This document shows positions 7,591 through 17,073 of a stretch of DNA of 29,259 nucleotides, piece by piece. The stretch lies in the IMG/VR virus record IMGVR_UViG_3300025598_000125, positions 1 through 29,259 of that record. One strand, given 5' to 3'. The DNA comes from a virus. Within the stretch, counting starts at the first letter, position 1. Every line of letters starts with the position of its first letter. The notes below the pieces were generated by a model, which saw nothing but the letters and a program-made list of their open reading frames with translations, was not told the origin of the DNA and searched no databases. The translations under genes and the position numbers were made by a program.

Positions 7591-9390
7591 TTATACAGGA
7601 GCGGCGGGCGGTACTGCTCCGCCTGATGCTGCCATAGCATTAGGAGATGATGCGGCGCTTGCTACGGGTCCAGCTACTTCACCGGGAGCTTCAGTCTGTT
7701 CTGCTCCTTGCTGGTCTATGGTATCTGCTGTCTCTGTGTCAGCACTGAAATCACCGGTGGATACCCCGACACTTCTAAGATCAGCACCCTTAGGATCATA
7801 ACTGACTTCTTCTTGATTCTCTTCTTCCCAGAGCTTCTCGTTGCGCTTGATCTCTTCTTCAGTCAAGCCCAAGAAGCGTTCGAGAGCAAATCTCTTAGAG
7901 ATATAAGGCACCGCTTCCATAGTCTGGAATGTACTTACACGACTGTTATCTAATTCGCTCTGTCGATATGCAGCAAAGTTCTGAGGCGGGTTGAATACTA
8001 GTTGGAATAATCCAGTATCGATATTGAATCCTCTCCAACGCAAGAAGAGTTTGAACTCATCATCCAGTTTCAAACAGATATAGTTCTGCAATCTTTCACA
8101 ATATTGATTGAAGCGGAACTCTTGGATCATGGCAGTACCTACGCGCCCGTCACTCAACGGAGTAGAGTTATCATCAGGGCCAGTAGGAAGATATGAGCTA
8201 GGAACACGTAGACCACGAGCTAGGCGATTGTTGAAGTATTTCAAGTCATCGATCTCACCCAGATTCTGTCCACCCGGTAGAACTTCGACCGATGATCCTC
8301 GACCTTCTGCAGTTACAGGAAAGAAATAATCTTCATTCATGCTTAGTGGATTATATGTAGCATCGACAACTGATTGACCACCGTACAAGGATGGGATACG
8401 ACGCTGGTGAATTTCATTCTTCACGCGATCAACAAATGCCATAGCCATGTGACTGGGCATGTTACCAACATCGATCTTGAACATTCTGCGTTCAGGAGCG
8501 CGTTGTACGCGGTAGATGAGCACCGCATCTTCTAGTAGTTCTTTCTGCTTATAGACTTTGAAGATATTCTCTAGAATGCTCTGTCCGAAAGGCCAGAAAC
8601 GATCCAGACCTTCTGTGAGTGATAGATGCACGATATGCTTTGCGTCTACTGCGGATTCGGATTGTCCAAGAGTAAATCTTGAACCAGATGTATTGTATGG
8701 CATTGCTGGAACAGTATAAGGTGTATTCGTTCCGCCACCGGTGCCACCGAGACCTGTTGCTGGATTTGCTGCAAAGTCGGTGTTAGTTTTCTGCGCTACT
8801 GATAGATTTTGTAGATTGATATTGATATCTTTGATAACATACTGTTCTGGCTTCTTGCCTTCACTTTCATTCACGATGACCTTGATGACTTTAACCATGT
8901 CAACCCAGTATAGTTTGAAGTTTTCTGGGTCGCGAACAAATACCTGATCGCCATACTTTATGACGTTTCTGAAGATTTTGAACATTCTCACGTCGAACTC
9001 ATTCAGCTTGCACCATTGATGTAGCTGCTTGCCCAATAGTTCTACTTCATGAGGAGTAGGATCTTCTTTGAACTCGAATGAGAATGGTGTCTTGTTGTGT
9101 TCATTGCGTTGAGTAGAGAATTCCGAGATGATGTCTAAGCAAGCATTGATTTCTGCATCGACATCCATCATCTCATATTGATTGTATCTTTCAATTCTGT
9201 TTGGATGGCCTGTATAGACTTCAGGCAGTCTGCTCATGTAGTTCTTGTAACCGAACTCTGTGCTATTCCAGCCACCAGTAGACGACCCGTTTTGTCCGGG
9301 CGATCCATTCCAAGCACCAGGATTGCTGTTCATCCCTGATATAGGACTCGAAACACCGCTCTTGTTTAGAAATTTCTTCTTGTAACTCAT
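7591..9390 (-). CDS. gp20: Portal vertex protein gp20
   Basis: The 599-residue product forms the dodecameric ring through which DNA enters and leaves the head. The T4-family signature is visible: RLPEVYTGHPNRIERYNQYE at about residues 54-73, then DAEINACLDIISEFS, and the core stretch with VYRVQRAPERRMFKIDVGNM-like and NEDYFFPV segments in the middle. Also typical are LPGGQNLGEIDDLKYF and an RVPSSYL motif. N- and C-termini are low complexity (Gly/Ser/Asn-rich start; Ala/Pro/Gly-rich last 45 residues). It is longer than T4 gp20 (524 aa). A late promoter motif ends 7 nt before the ATG and no clear ribosome site is visible. Confidence 0.93.
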   Translation of the reverse strand: MSYKKKFLNKSGVSSPISGMNSNPGAWNGSPGQNGSSTGGWNSTEFGYKNYMSRLPEVYTGHPNRIERYNQYEMMDVDAEINACLDIISEFSTQRNEHNKTPFSFEFKEDPTPHEVELLGKQLHQWCKLNEFDVRMFKIFRNVIKYGDQVFVRDPENFKLYWVDMVKVIKVIVNESEGKKPEQYVIKDININLQNLSVAQKTNTDFAANPATGLGGTGGGTNTPYTVPAMPYNTSGSRFTLGQSESAVDAKHIVHLSLTEGLDRFWPFGQSILENIFKVYKQKELLEDAVLIYRVQRAPERRMFKIDVGNMPSHMAMAFVDRVKNEIHQRRIPSLYGGQSVVDATYNPLSMNEDYFFPVTAEGRGSSVEVLPGGQNLGEIDDLKYFNNRLARGLRVPSSYLPTGPDDNSTPLSDGRVGTAMIQEFRFNQYCERLQNYICLKLDDEFKLFLRWRGFNIDTGLFQLVFNPPQNFAAYRQSELDNSRVSTFQTMEAVPYISKRFALERFLGLTEEEIKRNEKLWEEENQEEVSYDPKGADLRSVGVSTGDFSADTETADTIDQQGAEQTEAPGEVAGPVASAASSPNAMAASGGAVPPAAPV

Positions 9391-9397
9391 GACTTAA

Positions 9398-9405
9398 TAT
9401 TTATC
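9398..9405 (-). promoter_or_regulatory. Late promoter motif GATAAATA for gp20
   Basis: The minus strand reads GATAAATA with only 7 nt to the ATG at 9390. This predicts a message starting at or next to the start codon. Confidence 0.65.
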
Positions 9406-9423
9406 TGCTCTATACGTTTTATA

Positions 9424-12400
9424 TTATATCTTAGAGTATTGCAGGATTTTCTTACCAACTCTATCATTTTTTTCAATAGTGTTAATAACCTGATCAAACT
9501 CACTAGCAAGGGATGCTATCATTTTACGTGTAATTTTTCCACCAGAATTGGAAGAGTTATTACTTGTAGTATATGGTTTGCTAGCTTCTCGATTTTTTTC
9601 TAGTTCAGCTATCACGGAGTCTGGCATAGTAGAGAGTTTCATAAGTGTGGAATCTGCTTCCACCGGAATCACCATTTCAGTACCATGTAGTTCTACGAGA
9701 TAACCGCTATCCGGACCAGAAAAGGCGCCGCCTTTCGCAGCTTTATGAATCGCATCATTGATTGACTGCACTGCAGTAGCCCAAGGTATCGTTGCTTTAG
9801 CGCCGCCTATAGCATTATTATTAGGACTCAATGGCCAAGATTGCCATGTTGTAGCTATCATATGAGTAAGTTGCTCTGCAGAGAGTTTACCGGATGCTAA
9901 ATCATTGATTTTGTCCCCTATACCTGAACCTGCTAGAACCATTTTATCTTGATTTTCAGGAGAAAACTTATCTTTCTGCGGGTCTAGTCCTGCTTTGTTT
10001 GCCCAGGCCAACAGAGTTCCTCCTACCATCTGATATTTACCGATAGCAGAAGAGTTATATTTGATACCGATAGGATTGGTTTTTCTAAAGTTTTGTCCCC
10101 ATTGATATGCCTGTCCGATGGTCATGTTCAAAAGCTCAGGATTTCTTCCTCCACCTAATACAGTATCATATGTTTTAGCTTCTTTGCTCGCGATCAATCC
10201 TAAAATTTTGCCGGCTGTTCCGCCTATCATAGTTTGTACAGATTGTAATGCACCGCCGATTCCAGCACCAATATTTCCTAGTGTACCGCTGATTGCTGAT
10301 CCAACTGAATTAGCTAAACCTCCCACTAATTTAGCAGTTTCTTGTATAGTACCCTTGACCGCGCCCTTAGTAAGTTCTCCTAGCAATCCGTTGTTTATAC
10401 CTGATAAGATTCCCATACCACTCGCAAAATTGAAAAATGCTTGTGCGTTATCTGCTGCCTTAGGATTGATATCCATTGCGGCAAATTTTTTGAAAGCATC
10501 AATAGGCCCATCTACACCAAACAAAGAATTCAAGTTGGCTCCTGCTATCGCACTAACAACATTTACTAGTTCAGACCCGCCTTTATACTGGCTTAGAGCT
10601 TTACTAAATTCGACAAAGGCATCAGCATTTGTTTTTACTTTTTTAGGATCTGCTACAGGTAATCTAGAAAAAGCAGCAAACTCTTCATACGGTGGTTTTG
10701 AACTCAGCGTTTTTGATATGCCACCGTACATTTTTTTTATGATATCAGCATAATTTCCCACTGCACCTAATGCTGAAATCGCAGTCATCGCTAATGCATA
10801 TGACACTATAGCTTTGCCGTTGTTCTCTATTTTCTTACTATCAAAATTTCTCTTCTGCAGATTTATCAACATATCTGCAGTGGATTCAAGAGGATCTTGT
10901 CCTGCTAGTTTCATAAGGGCATTGAATGCATGTATAGGTGCAGCAGCCCCCATAGCTATTACACCTGTAGTTAGCCCTGACATGCCTATGCCCACTAATG
11001 CTAGATTTTTCCCATCTATTTTGGAGAATGATTGCATTCCTTCTCCAAAGACCTTCAAAGAACCTCCCATAAGGAAAACAGAGAGTGCTGTTCCTGCTGC
11101 TAATTCTGTTATTGCAACTGCCAGCGCGCCTGCACCTAACATAACCACGGGTGCTTCTGCACCTGCTTTTGACAGTGATCCTGCTATAGTCCTTAATGAG
11201 TCTCCGAATCCTTTAGGTTTAGGTGCGGCCTTTATCAAACCACCCTCTGCTTCATTGATTATTCCAGTCTCAGCAGAACCTACTGCGGCTTCTTCTAAAT
11301 TTTTAGCAGTTCGAGCACCTTTAGCTACATTATTACCACCTCCACCAAATAGAGATGATTTCATTTTCAAAGATAATGCAGTTAACGCAACAGTCGCTAC
11401 ACCTGCTCCAGTAGCAAGCAATGCAAATTTTCCTGAATTACCTAATAAAGGGTTCACTGCTTTTATAGCATCATCAACAACTTGCCCAGCATCAATTTGC
11501 AGTTGAGTCATCTTGTTTCGTGCTTGTTGAGCAGGATCCTCGGCTACAGCACCTGTACCATTTTCATTATCTTTTAGTTGTTGTCTTATCTCTTGATTTT
11601 GTTGTTCAAAGTCGGTAGTCATGTTTTTAGTCATGTTTTGAACCAACTCAGGACCTAATCCTATACTACGTGCATATTTTTCATTGAATTCAGCAGCCTG
11701 TGCCTGATCGCGCAATCCGGTTTTAACACCGGTTCTCAGTTGGTTTAGAAACTGTACTCGCGCTTGACCGTAGCCCCTTTCATCCTTAATCTCTGTTAAC
11801 GTTCTTTTTTGTTGATCAGCTACTATCTTTTTAGGATCAATTCCCATTTTAGCAAGTATCGCACTTTCTTGTGTAACACTGCCAGTAGCCAAAGCACTCT
11901 GCATTGCTGCTAAAACTTCCGGACTATTGGTTTGTTGTGCTGCATTTAGTAACTGATCTTCAATCGCTAATTGTTTTTCTATCCTATCTTTTTCGTCTTG
12001 TGCAGTATTTGGATCATTAAATCTTGCAGTAAGCCTAGCAGTATGGAGTTCAATATTAGATTTGGCTTTAGCCTCCATCATGCTCTTTCTAGCCTGATCT
12101 GCATTTTTACCTGTAATCTTAGATACTACTGTTATATTAGCAGCATATTCCAACATTGCCTGTGTGGCTTTGCCGGTTTTAATATCATTATCACTTATTA
12201 CATTGCCGGTTTGTACCTGAAGGTCTACATAATCCGTCATCCTATCCATCAGTTCTTCTTGGCTTACACCTAATCGTTGAAATGCCATACGCTGATTAGG
12301 TGTAACCTTTAGCATTGATGCTAGGTTTTTTATACTGTCTCCTGAATTTTTACCTAAGGCAATAATACTAGTACTATTTTTATCTACTGCTTTAGTAAAG

Positions 12401-12981
12401 ATATCTAGATTTTTTGTGGTTAGTCCCAAACTATGAGCCATACTGTATAGTTTGTTTGTTGTGACTTCACCGCCGGCCCCTAATTGTGATAGTGTGTCTA
12501 CTCCTTTTAATAGATTATCTGCCTGTTCTAATCCTGCTTTAGTTGCCTTTGCAAAAGCAAACGTAAGTCCACCTAATACTGTTCCTAAAACACCAAAGTT
12601 TGAACCCAATTCAAATGCAGATTTACCTACTAAATCTACAGTATTTCCATATTTCTTAAAACCCTGTTCATTAGTGAGCGCAGCCTTGCCGAAAGACTCC
12701 AATGAATCTACTAGATTCAAGAAAGTTTTCTTCATACTTTGATTGAATCTATCCTTTGCTTCAGCGGCAGCTGAAGTCGCTTCTGATAGCTTATCTGAGG
12801 CTGTTGTGTTTTCTTGTAAGTTTTTTACATTTTTATCTGTTTCCGATGTATTCTTATTGATCTGATTTTTGGCATTGGTAGTTGGTTGAGATAAACTGTT
12901 CAAAGAACCGTTAAGCCCTGAGATAGCTGAATTCAGGTCTCTAAGTCGTTCTTCTAACTCGCGTTGTACATCAGAATCCAT
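9424..12981 (-). CDS. Tape-measure-like tail protein with lambda-R-like muramidase domain
   Basis: This 1185-residue protein starts with a coiled, Asn/Ser/Thr-rich region (1-110). A domain shared with the upstream gene follows (about 110-300: LLKGVDTLSQLGAGGEVTTN, FQRLGVSQEELMDRM). Next come alpha-helical stretches and several hydrophobic segments (about 520-700) of the kind found in tape measures. Residues about 925-1080 resemble the lambda endolysin R fold (GH104 lytic transglycosylase): YDTVLGG matches lambda YDVIVGG, SSAIGKYQMV matches STGAGRYQLL and FSPENQD matches FSPKSQD, with a Glu in SKEA near the catalytic position. Then comes a tape-measure C-terminal motif, SGPDSGYLVELHGTEMVIPV. 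The protein probably sets tail length and opens cell wall during injection (inference). The gene begins 11 nt after its paralogue ends. Confidence 0.75.
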   Translation of the reverse strand: MDSDVQRELEERLRDLNSAISGLNGSLNSLSQPTTNAKNQINKNTSETDKNVKNLQENTTASDKLSEATSAAAEAKDRFNQSMKKTFLNLVDSLESFGKAALTNEQGFKKYGNTVDLVGKSAFELGSNFGVLGTVLGGLTFAFAKATKAGLEQADNLLKGVDTLSQLGAGGEVTTNKLYSMAHSLGLTTKNLDIFTKAVDKNSTSIIALGKNSGDSIKNLASMLKVTPNQRMAFQRLGVSQEELMDRMTDYVDLQVQTGNVISDNDIKTGKATQAMLEYAANITVVSKITGKNADQARKSMMEAKAKSNIELHTARLTARFNDPNTAQDEKDRIEKQLAIEDQLLNAAQQTNSPEVLAAMQSALATGSVTQESAILAKMGIDPKKIVADQQKRTLTEIKDERGYGQARVQFLNQLRTGVKTGLRDQAQAAEFNEKYARSIGLGPELVQNMTKNMTTDFEQQNQEIRQQLKDNENGTGAVAEDPAQQARNKMTQLQIDAGQVVDDAIKAVNPLLGNSGKFALLATGAGVATVALTALSLKMKSSLFGGGGNNVAKGARTAKNLEEAAVGSAETGIINEAEGGLIKAAPKPKGFGDSLRTIAGSLSKAGAEAPVVMLGAGALAVAITELAAGTALSVFLMGGSLKVFGEGMQSFSKIDGKNLALVGIGMSGLTTGVIAMGAAAPIHAFNALMKLAGQDPLESTADMLINLQKRNFDSKKIENNGKAIVSYALAMTAISALGAVGNYADIIKKMYGGISKTLSSKPPYEEFAAFSRLPVADPKKVKTNADAFVEFSKALSQYKGGSELVNVVSAIAGANLNSLFGVDGPIDAFKKFAAMDINPKAADNAQAFFNFASGMGILSGINNGLLGELTKGAVKGTIQETAKLVGGLANSVGSAISGTLGNIGAGIGGALQSVQTMIGGTAGKILGLIASKEAKTYDTVLGGGRNPELLNMTIGQAYQWGQNFRKTNPIGIKYNSSAIGKYQMVGGTLLAWANKAGLDPQKDKFSPENQDKMVLAGSGIGDKINDLASGKLSAEQLTHMIATTWQSWPLSPNNNAIGGAKATIPWATAVQSINDAIHKAAKGGAFSGPDSGYLVELHGTEMVIPVEADSTLMKLSTMPDSVIAELEKNREASKPYTTSNNSSNSGGKITRKMIASLASEFDQVINTIEKNDRVGKKILQYSKI

Positions 12982-12992
12982 AACTTATCTCA

Positions 12993-15900
12993 CTATACCA
13001 TAGTATGTTGTAAAATTTTATTTTGTGTAGAATGACTATGCTCTAATGCAGCTAACACTCTACCTAACTTAGATTGTATCATGTGATATAACTCTAATGT
13101 ATTATCTTGATTGGAGTTATCTGCTGTCTCTGACATAATATTATTTGGAGCCGATTTTGCAGCACTACTCGTTTCAGATATATTTGTTTTTGCTAGCCTT
13201 GAAATTATAGAACTACTATTCAAAGGTGCTAGTTTTTTTCCTGGATTACTAGAAGGGAAACTAGCATTTCCTGAATCAAAAATTCCACCCGTTGCAGCTT
13301 TCATCATTTTTGAACTTGAGCTAGAAGATGGTCCTACTAAATCCCCAACAATAACTTTGCCTTCTGTTGAGTCAGCAGGTGCGGCTGAAGATCCTCCTCC
13401 ACCTGACGCTCCGGTTGAGGGTTCTGCTGGAGGTGCAGGAGCCGTTTGATTTTGTGCGGCAGCCGCTGCCGGTTCTGAACCTCCAGCAGAACCTTTAGCA
13501 TTATTAGCAACTAATCCCATAGCCTGTGCATATTTTAAGAAAGCATCTGCATTTGAACCTGCTTTAGGTCCGAAATCCATTTTTGCAAATCTAATAAATG
13601 CTTCGATAGGTCCAGTTTTGCCGAAAATTGTATTAAGACCTGCACCCGCCAGCGAGCTTACTGCATCAAGCAATCCAGGACCTCCCCGATAGGTGCTCAT
13701 TGCATTGGCAAAGTTCACAAACGCTTTAGTGTTTGTTTCTGTCTTTTTTTCATCGATGTTTAGATTGGAAAATTCTACAAACTTTGCGAAAGGAGGAGGA
13801 GATTTAAGTAATCCAGAGGCTGCATCTGCGAGTGCTCCACCTATCTTACCTAAACTGCTAATTCCTGACAGTACATTTGCTGCAGCAATTGCCGTAGAAA
13901 ATGCTACAAGAGCATCTGCATTGTTCTTTATTTTAACAGTATTAAAATTATATCTACCCAATCTATCTACTTGATCAGAAACATTTTTTATAGGGTCATC
14001 ATTGCCGCTGCCTGTGAAGAACTTTGCTATGTCGCCGATGGCGCCTAACACTTTTCCAGCGCCTAATACAGCTACCCCTGCACCTAATCCAGCCATACCC
14101 AATCCAACTGCAGCAAGATTGGGTCCATTGACTTTATCAAATTTCTGTAAACCTGTTGCTAAAGTGGGCAACGCTACTCCTATTATAGCTGTAGCTGCTG
14201 CTAATCCCGCACCGATTGCGGCTATGGCTGCTCCAATAGCTGCACCACCCAAAGCAATTTCAGGGGCACCGCCACCAGCAGCGATCAGTCCTTCTACGAT
14301 TGAATTTAAGAATCCGCCGACCATTCCGCCGCCTTGACCTGCCACTTTATTTAGATTATTCAATGCAGTTGATTCTGCTGCACCACCTGCCTCTTCAGCA
14401 GCACCAATTATACCACCACCTGCAACTTTACTGAGGTTAGTCGCAGCAGATGCACCTGCAGATTTGGATTTGCCGCCAAACAGACTCATAATACCTTTAA
14501 CAGCACCACTTCCACCTTTTTTGAGCATTGAAAATGTCATTACGGCTGCTACTCCGGCCGCTGCTATTCCTAATGCTTCAAGTGCACCGGTGTGGCCTAA
14601 CAAAGGATTCATCCAAGCAATCAGTTCATCATATTTTATATTTAGGAAGCGTTCTGTGTTGGTTAGGTCGTTGCGTGATTTTTGCGCAGGATCTTCTGCT
14701 GCCGCACCTTTACCTTGCTTCTCAGCCTCTATGCGTTTTCTTTCATCATCAATTAATTTTTGAATATCTTTACCAGAAAGTCTGCTAGCCCCCACTATTG
14801 CCTGTGCAGAATCTCCTAGAAAAGTATTAGCTACTTTGTCGTTAAATGTCATAGCTGTTCCGAGATTTTTTGTAACTCGTTGAACATTACCTGCATATGA
14901 AGTCAATAGTCCTGCAGTAGCTGTCCCTACTTCTCCTTCTTTCGTAAGATCCGTTAAATTTTTCTTGTAAGCATCATTTCGTATCTTATTCAACGAATCT
15001 TGACTATATCCCATATTCAATAGTAACTTAGCAGGACCACTAAAAGTACCAGTAGCGATATATGCCTGCATTGCAGTCAAATATTCTTTATTGCCGGTCA
15101 GAGCAGCCGCTTTTACCAGTTGTTGATCAACTAGTTGTTGTTTTTTTAAGTTGATGTACTCTTCAGAATTTTTGTCTTTTATTGAATCTAGTTTTTGCTG
15201 TTGTTCAGCATTATGGATCGCCATGTTACTGGAAGCATTAGCAGCATCTAATGCTTCTTTAGCACTTTTAGCATTCATGCCGGTAAGTTTCTCAATTACC
15301 AATAGATCCTCAGAATACTTCTCCATTTCTTCTTGGACTTTACCATTGGCAAGATTGGATTTATCTATACCTATGCCGGCTTTGACCTGCATATTGAGAT
15401 AGTCTGCCGACTGTTGTATTAACTCTTCTTGGCTAACTCCCAATCTTTGAAAAGTGTTGAGTTGTTTGGTAGTATAGGAAGTCAAGCTACCAAATTCTTT
15501 GATACCATCTCCGGACGTGTTCCCTAGAGCTACCATACTTTCACTAGCACTAGCTGCTGCTTTAGTAAATACTTCAAGATTTCTTGCATTTAGACCCATC
15601 TTATGAGCCATATCCAACATCTCGTTGGTAGTTATGTCACCAGCGGCGCCTATTCCAGAAAGGGTATCTACACCTTTTAATAGTGCATCCGTCTGCTTAA
15701 AGCTTGCTTCTAGTACTGCACCGAATGCTACCGTTAGTCCACCTAACACGAAACCCGAGGATCCAAAAGATTTAACAACTGAAAATACTGCTTTACCTAA
15801 ACCACTAGTAGCAACACCATATTTACTAAACCCTTCTTCGTTACTGAGAACAGCTTTAGTAAAACTATCCAGTGATGTTTTAGCCTGAGATAGTCCGGTC

Positions 15901-16151
15901 GATAGATTACTTCCAAGTTCTGCAACTGCTTTGGCAGCTTCATCTTCTGCTTCTTTTAGTTTGTTTGTTGCCCCCGTATTTTTATTTAATGCTCCTGTGT
16001 TTTTTGTCTGAGCAGAAGAATTCTGTTGAGTAGAGTTAGCAGAGTCATTCATAGACTTTGATAGCCCACCCAATAATGTACTTTGGTTGGCAATCAAATT
16101 ATTAAGTTGATTGATAGAATCTGTTAACTCTTTTACGACTTCAGGATCCAT
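12993..16151 (-). CDS. Tape-measure-like tail protein, paralogue without muramidase
   Basis: The 1052-residue product is a paralogue of the next gene downstream. Both share the order of a coiled N-terminus, then NEEGFSKYG, LGGLTVAFGAV, LLKGVDTLSGIGAAGDITTN, NTFQRLGVSQEELIQQ, a charged central region, an NPLLGHTGALEAL-like segment, and Ala/Gly-rich hydrophobic stretches (about 520-720). The C-terminus differs: a Ser/Pro/Ala/Gly-rich linker (about 890-950), a remnant-like ATGGIFDSG where the paralogue has the tape-measure end motif, and a final helix. No lysozyme-like domain is seen. A structural role in the tail is likely, either as a second tape measure or as a partner in a mixed oligomer. 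A late-promoter-like ACTAAATA lies upstream at 16204-16211. Confidence 0.7.
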   Translation of the reverse strand: MDPEVVKELTDSINQLNNLIANQSTLLGGLSKSMNDSANSTQQNSSAQTKNTGALNKNTGATNKLKEAEDEAAKAVAELGSNLSTGLSQAKTSLDSFTKAVLSNEEGFSKYGVATSGLGKAVFSVVKSFGSSGFVLGGLTVAFGAVLEASFKQTDALLKGVDTLSGIGAAGDITTNEMLDMAHKMGLNARNLEVFTKAAASASESMVALGNTSGDGIKEFGSLTSYTTKQLNTFQRLGVSQEELIQQSADYLNMQVKAGIGIDKSNLANGKVQEEMEKYSEDLLVIEKLTGMNAKSAKEALDAANASSNMAIHNAEQQQKLDSIKDKNSEEYINLKKQQLVDQQLVKAAALTGNKEYLTAMQAYIATGTFSGPAKLLLNMGYSQDSLNKIRNDAYKKNLTDLTKEGEVGTATAGLLTSYAGNVQRVTKNLGTAMTFNDKVANTFLGDSAQAIVGASRLSGKDIQKLIDDERKRIEAEKQGKGAAAEDPAQKSRNDLTNTERFLNIKYDELIAWMNPLLGHTGALEALGIAAAGVAAVMTFSMLKKGGSGAVKGIMSLFGGKSKSAGASAATNLSKVAGGGIIGAAEEAGGAAESTALNNLNKVAGQGGGMVGGFLNSIVEGLIAAGGGAPEIALGGAAIGAAIAAIGAGLAAATAIIGVALPTLATGLQKFDKVNGPNLAAVGLGMAGLGAGVAVLGAGKVLGAIGDIAKFFTGSGNDDPIKNVSDQVDRLGRYNFNTVKIKNNADALVAFSTAIAAANVLSGISSLGKIGGALADAASGLLKSPPPFAKFVEFSNLNIDEKKTETNTKAFVNFANAMSTYRGGPGLLDAVSSLAGAGLNTIFGKTGPIEAFIRFAKMDFGPKAGSNADAFLKYAQAMGLVANNAKGSAGGSEPAAAAAQNQTAPAPPAEPSTGASGGGGSSAAPADSTEGKVIVGDLVGPSSSSSSKMMKAATGGIFDSGNASFPSSNPGKKLAPLNSSSIISRLAKTNISETSSAAKSAPNNIMSETADNSNQDNTLELYHMIQSKLGRVLAALEHSHSTQNKILQHTMV

Positions 16152-16188
16152 AGTATTTCCATAAAATAAAAATAGGGTTTTTTTGACT

Positions 16189-16196
16189 AATAAATA
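16189..16196 (+). promoter_or_regulatory. Late promoter motif AATAAATA for the gp26-like operon
   Basis: AATAAATA lies 49 nt before the ATG at 16246 and follows the sequence GGG, seven T, GACT (16175-16188). The same arrangement, with the same 4-nt gap after the T run, is found before the plus-strand late operon at 23236. Confidence 0.7.
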
Positions 16197-16203
16197 TCTT
16201 ATG

Positions 16204-16211
16204 TATTTAGT
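16204..16211 (-). promoter_or_regulatory. Late-promoter-like ACTAAATA facing the gp26 promoter
   Basis: The minus strand reads ACTAAATA, two bases from GATAAATA, 52 nt before the tape-measure ATG at 16151. It points against the plus-strand motif 7 nt away. It is the only candidate late promoter for the 6.7-kb tape-measure pair in this gap. Confidence 0.45.
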
Positions 16212-16245
16212 AAACCGCTAAAACCTACTTTAATAAGGAAACCAC

Positions 16246-17073
16246 ATGGACAACAATCCGCTAAAACAGTACTTCAGAAGACCTGCTGTATATATCAAAC
16301 TGCCTTCAGGTGGCGAGGGATATCCACCTGGTTCGCTGATCATGACTGAAAACGGAGAGCTTCCGGTATATCCTACCACTGCTATTGATGAAATCACTGC
16401 TAGGACACCTGACGCATTGTTCAATGGAATGGCTGTAGTTGAGTTGATAAAGAGTTGTATTCCTAATATTAAAGACCCGTGGGAAATTCCTAATGTTGAT
16501 TTAGATGCTATTCTAGTAGCTATAAAGACTGCATCATCACCTTCAGGTGAGATGGATATTGATTCCACATGCCCTGCATGTGCTGATACTTCTACATTTA
16601 AGGTAAATCTATCAGCAATGTTAGGTGCTATCGGAAAGCCTGATTATTCTCAACTGATCGAAGTAGGTGAATTAAAGATCAAGTTGAAGTCTATCAGTTT
16701 CAAGGATGTAAACACTGCTTCTATGGAACAATTCGAGTTTCAGCGCGTCGTGTCACAGATAGATAACATTGAAAATATCGATGAACGAAATGCAGTAATG
16801 AAGGAATCACTGCAGAAGATCACTGATCTAACAATGAAGCTACTCAGTCATTCCATAGAGTACATCGAAACTCCTACAATGAGAGTAGAAGAAAAAGAAT
16901 TCATCCTAGATTTCTTGATGCACTGTGACCGCAACCTATATATCTCTATTCGAGATCGTAGTGCTGAACTCAGACAAATGAGTGAAGTGAAGCCCATGAA
17001 GATGGTGTGTGCATCATGCGAACATCAGTATGAACAAACAATAACATTGAATCCTACTGATTTTTTCGAGTAA
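16246..17073 (+). CDS. gp26: Baseplate hub assembly protein, gp26-like (zero-frame product)
   Basis: This 275-residue protein resembles gp26 of marine T4-like phages. The N-terminus carries the pattern YIKLPSGGEGYPPGSL, then LPVYPTTAIDEI, RTPDALFNGMAVVELIKSCI and IKDPWEIPNVDLDAILVAIK. Two Cys pairs (CPAC at 109-112 and CASC at 255-258) probably bind one zinc ion. The family works in hub or tail-tube assembly and is not thought to be catalytic. An AAGGAAACCAC stretch just before the ATG supplies the ribosome site. The 3' end holds a slippery heptamer followed by a hairpin, so a share of ribosomes should shift to -1 and make a longer protein (see 17067-17297). Neighbours on both sides run on the opposite strand. 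Confidence 0.8.
   Translation: MDNNPLKQYFRRPAVYIKLPSGGEGYPPGSLIMTENGELPVYPTTAIDEITARTPDALFNGMAVVELIKSCIPNIKDPWEIPNVDLDAILVAIKTASSPSGEMDIDSTCPACADTSTFKVNLSAMLGAIGKPDYSQLIEVGELKIKLKSISFKDVNTASMEQFEFQRVVSQIDNIENIDERNAVMKESLQKITDLTMKLLSHSIEYIETPTMRVEEKEFILDFLMHCDRNLYISIRDRSAELRQMSEVKPMKMVCASCEHQYEQTITLNPTDFFE

Noticed and set aside
10118-11506. Long plus-strand ORFs (211 and 230 codons) opposite the tape-measure gene
   Set aside because: Pro/Ala/Ser-rich shadow translations of Gly/Ala-rich codons in the minus-strand gene; no motifs or start signals.
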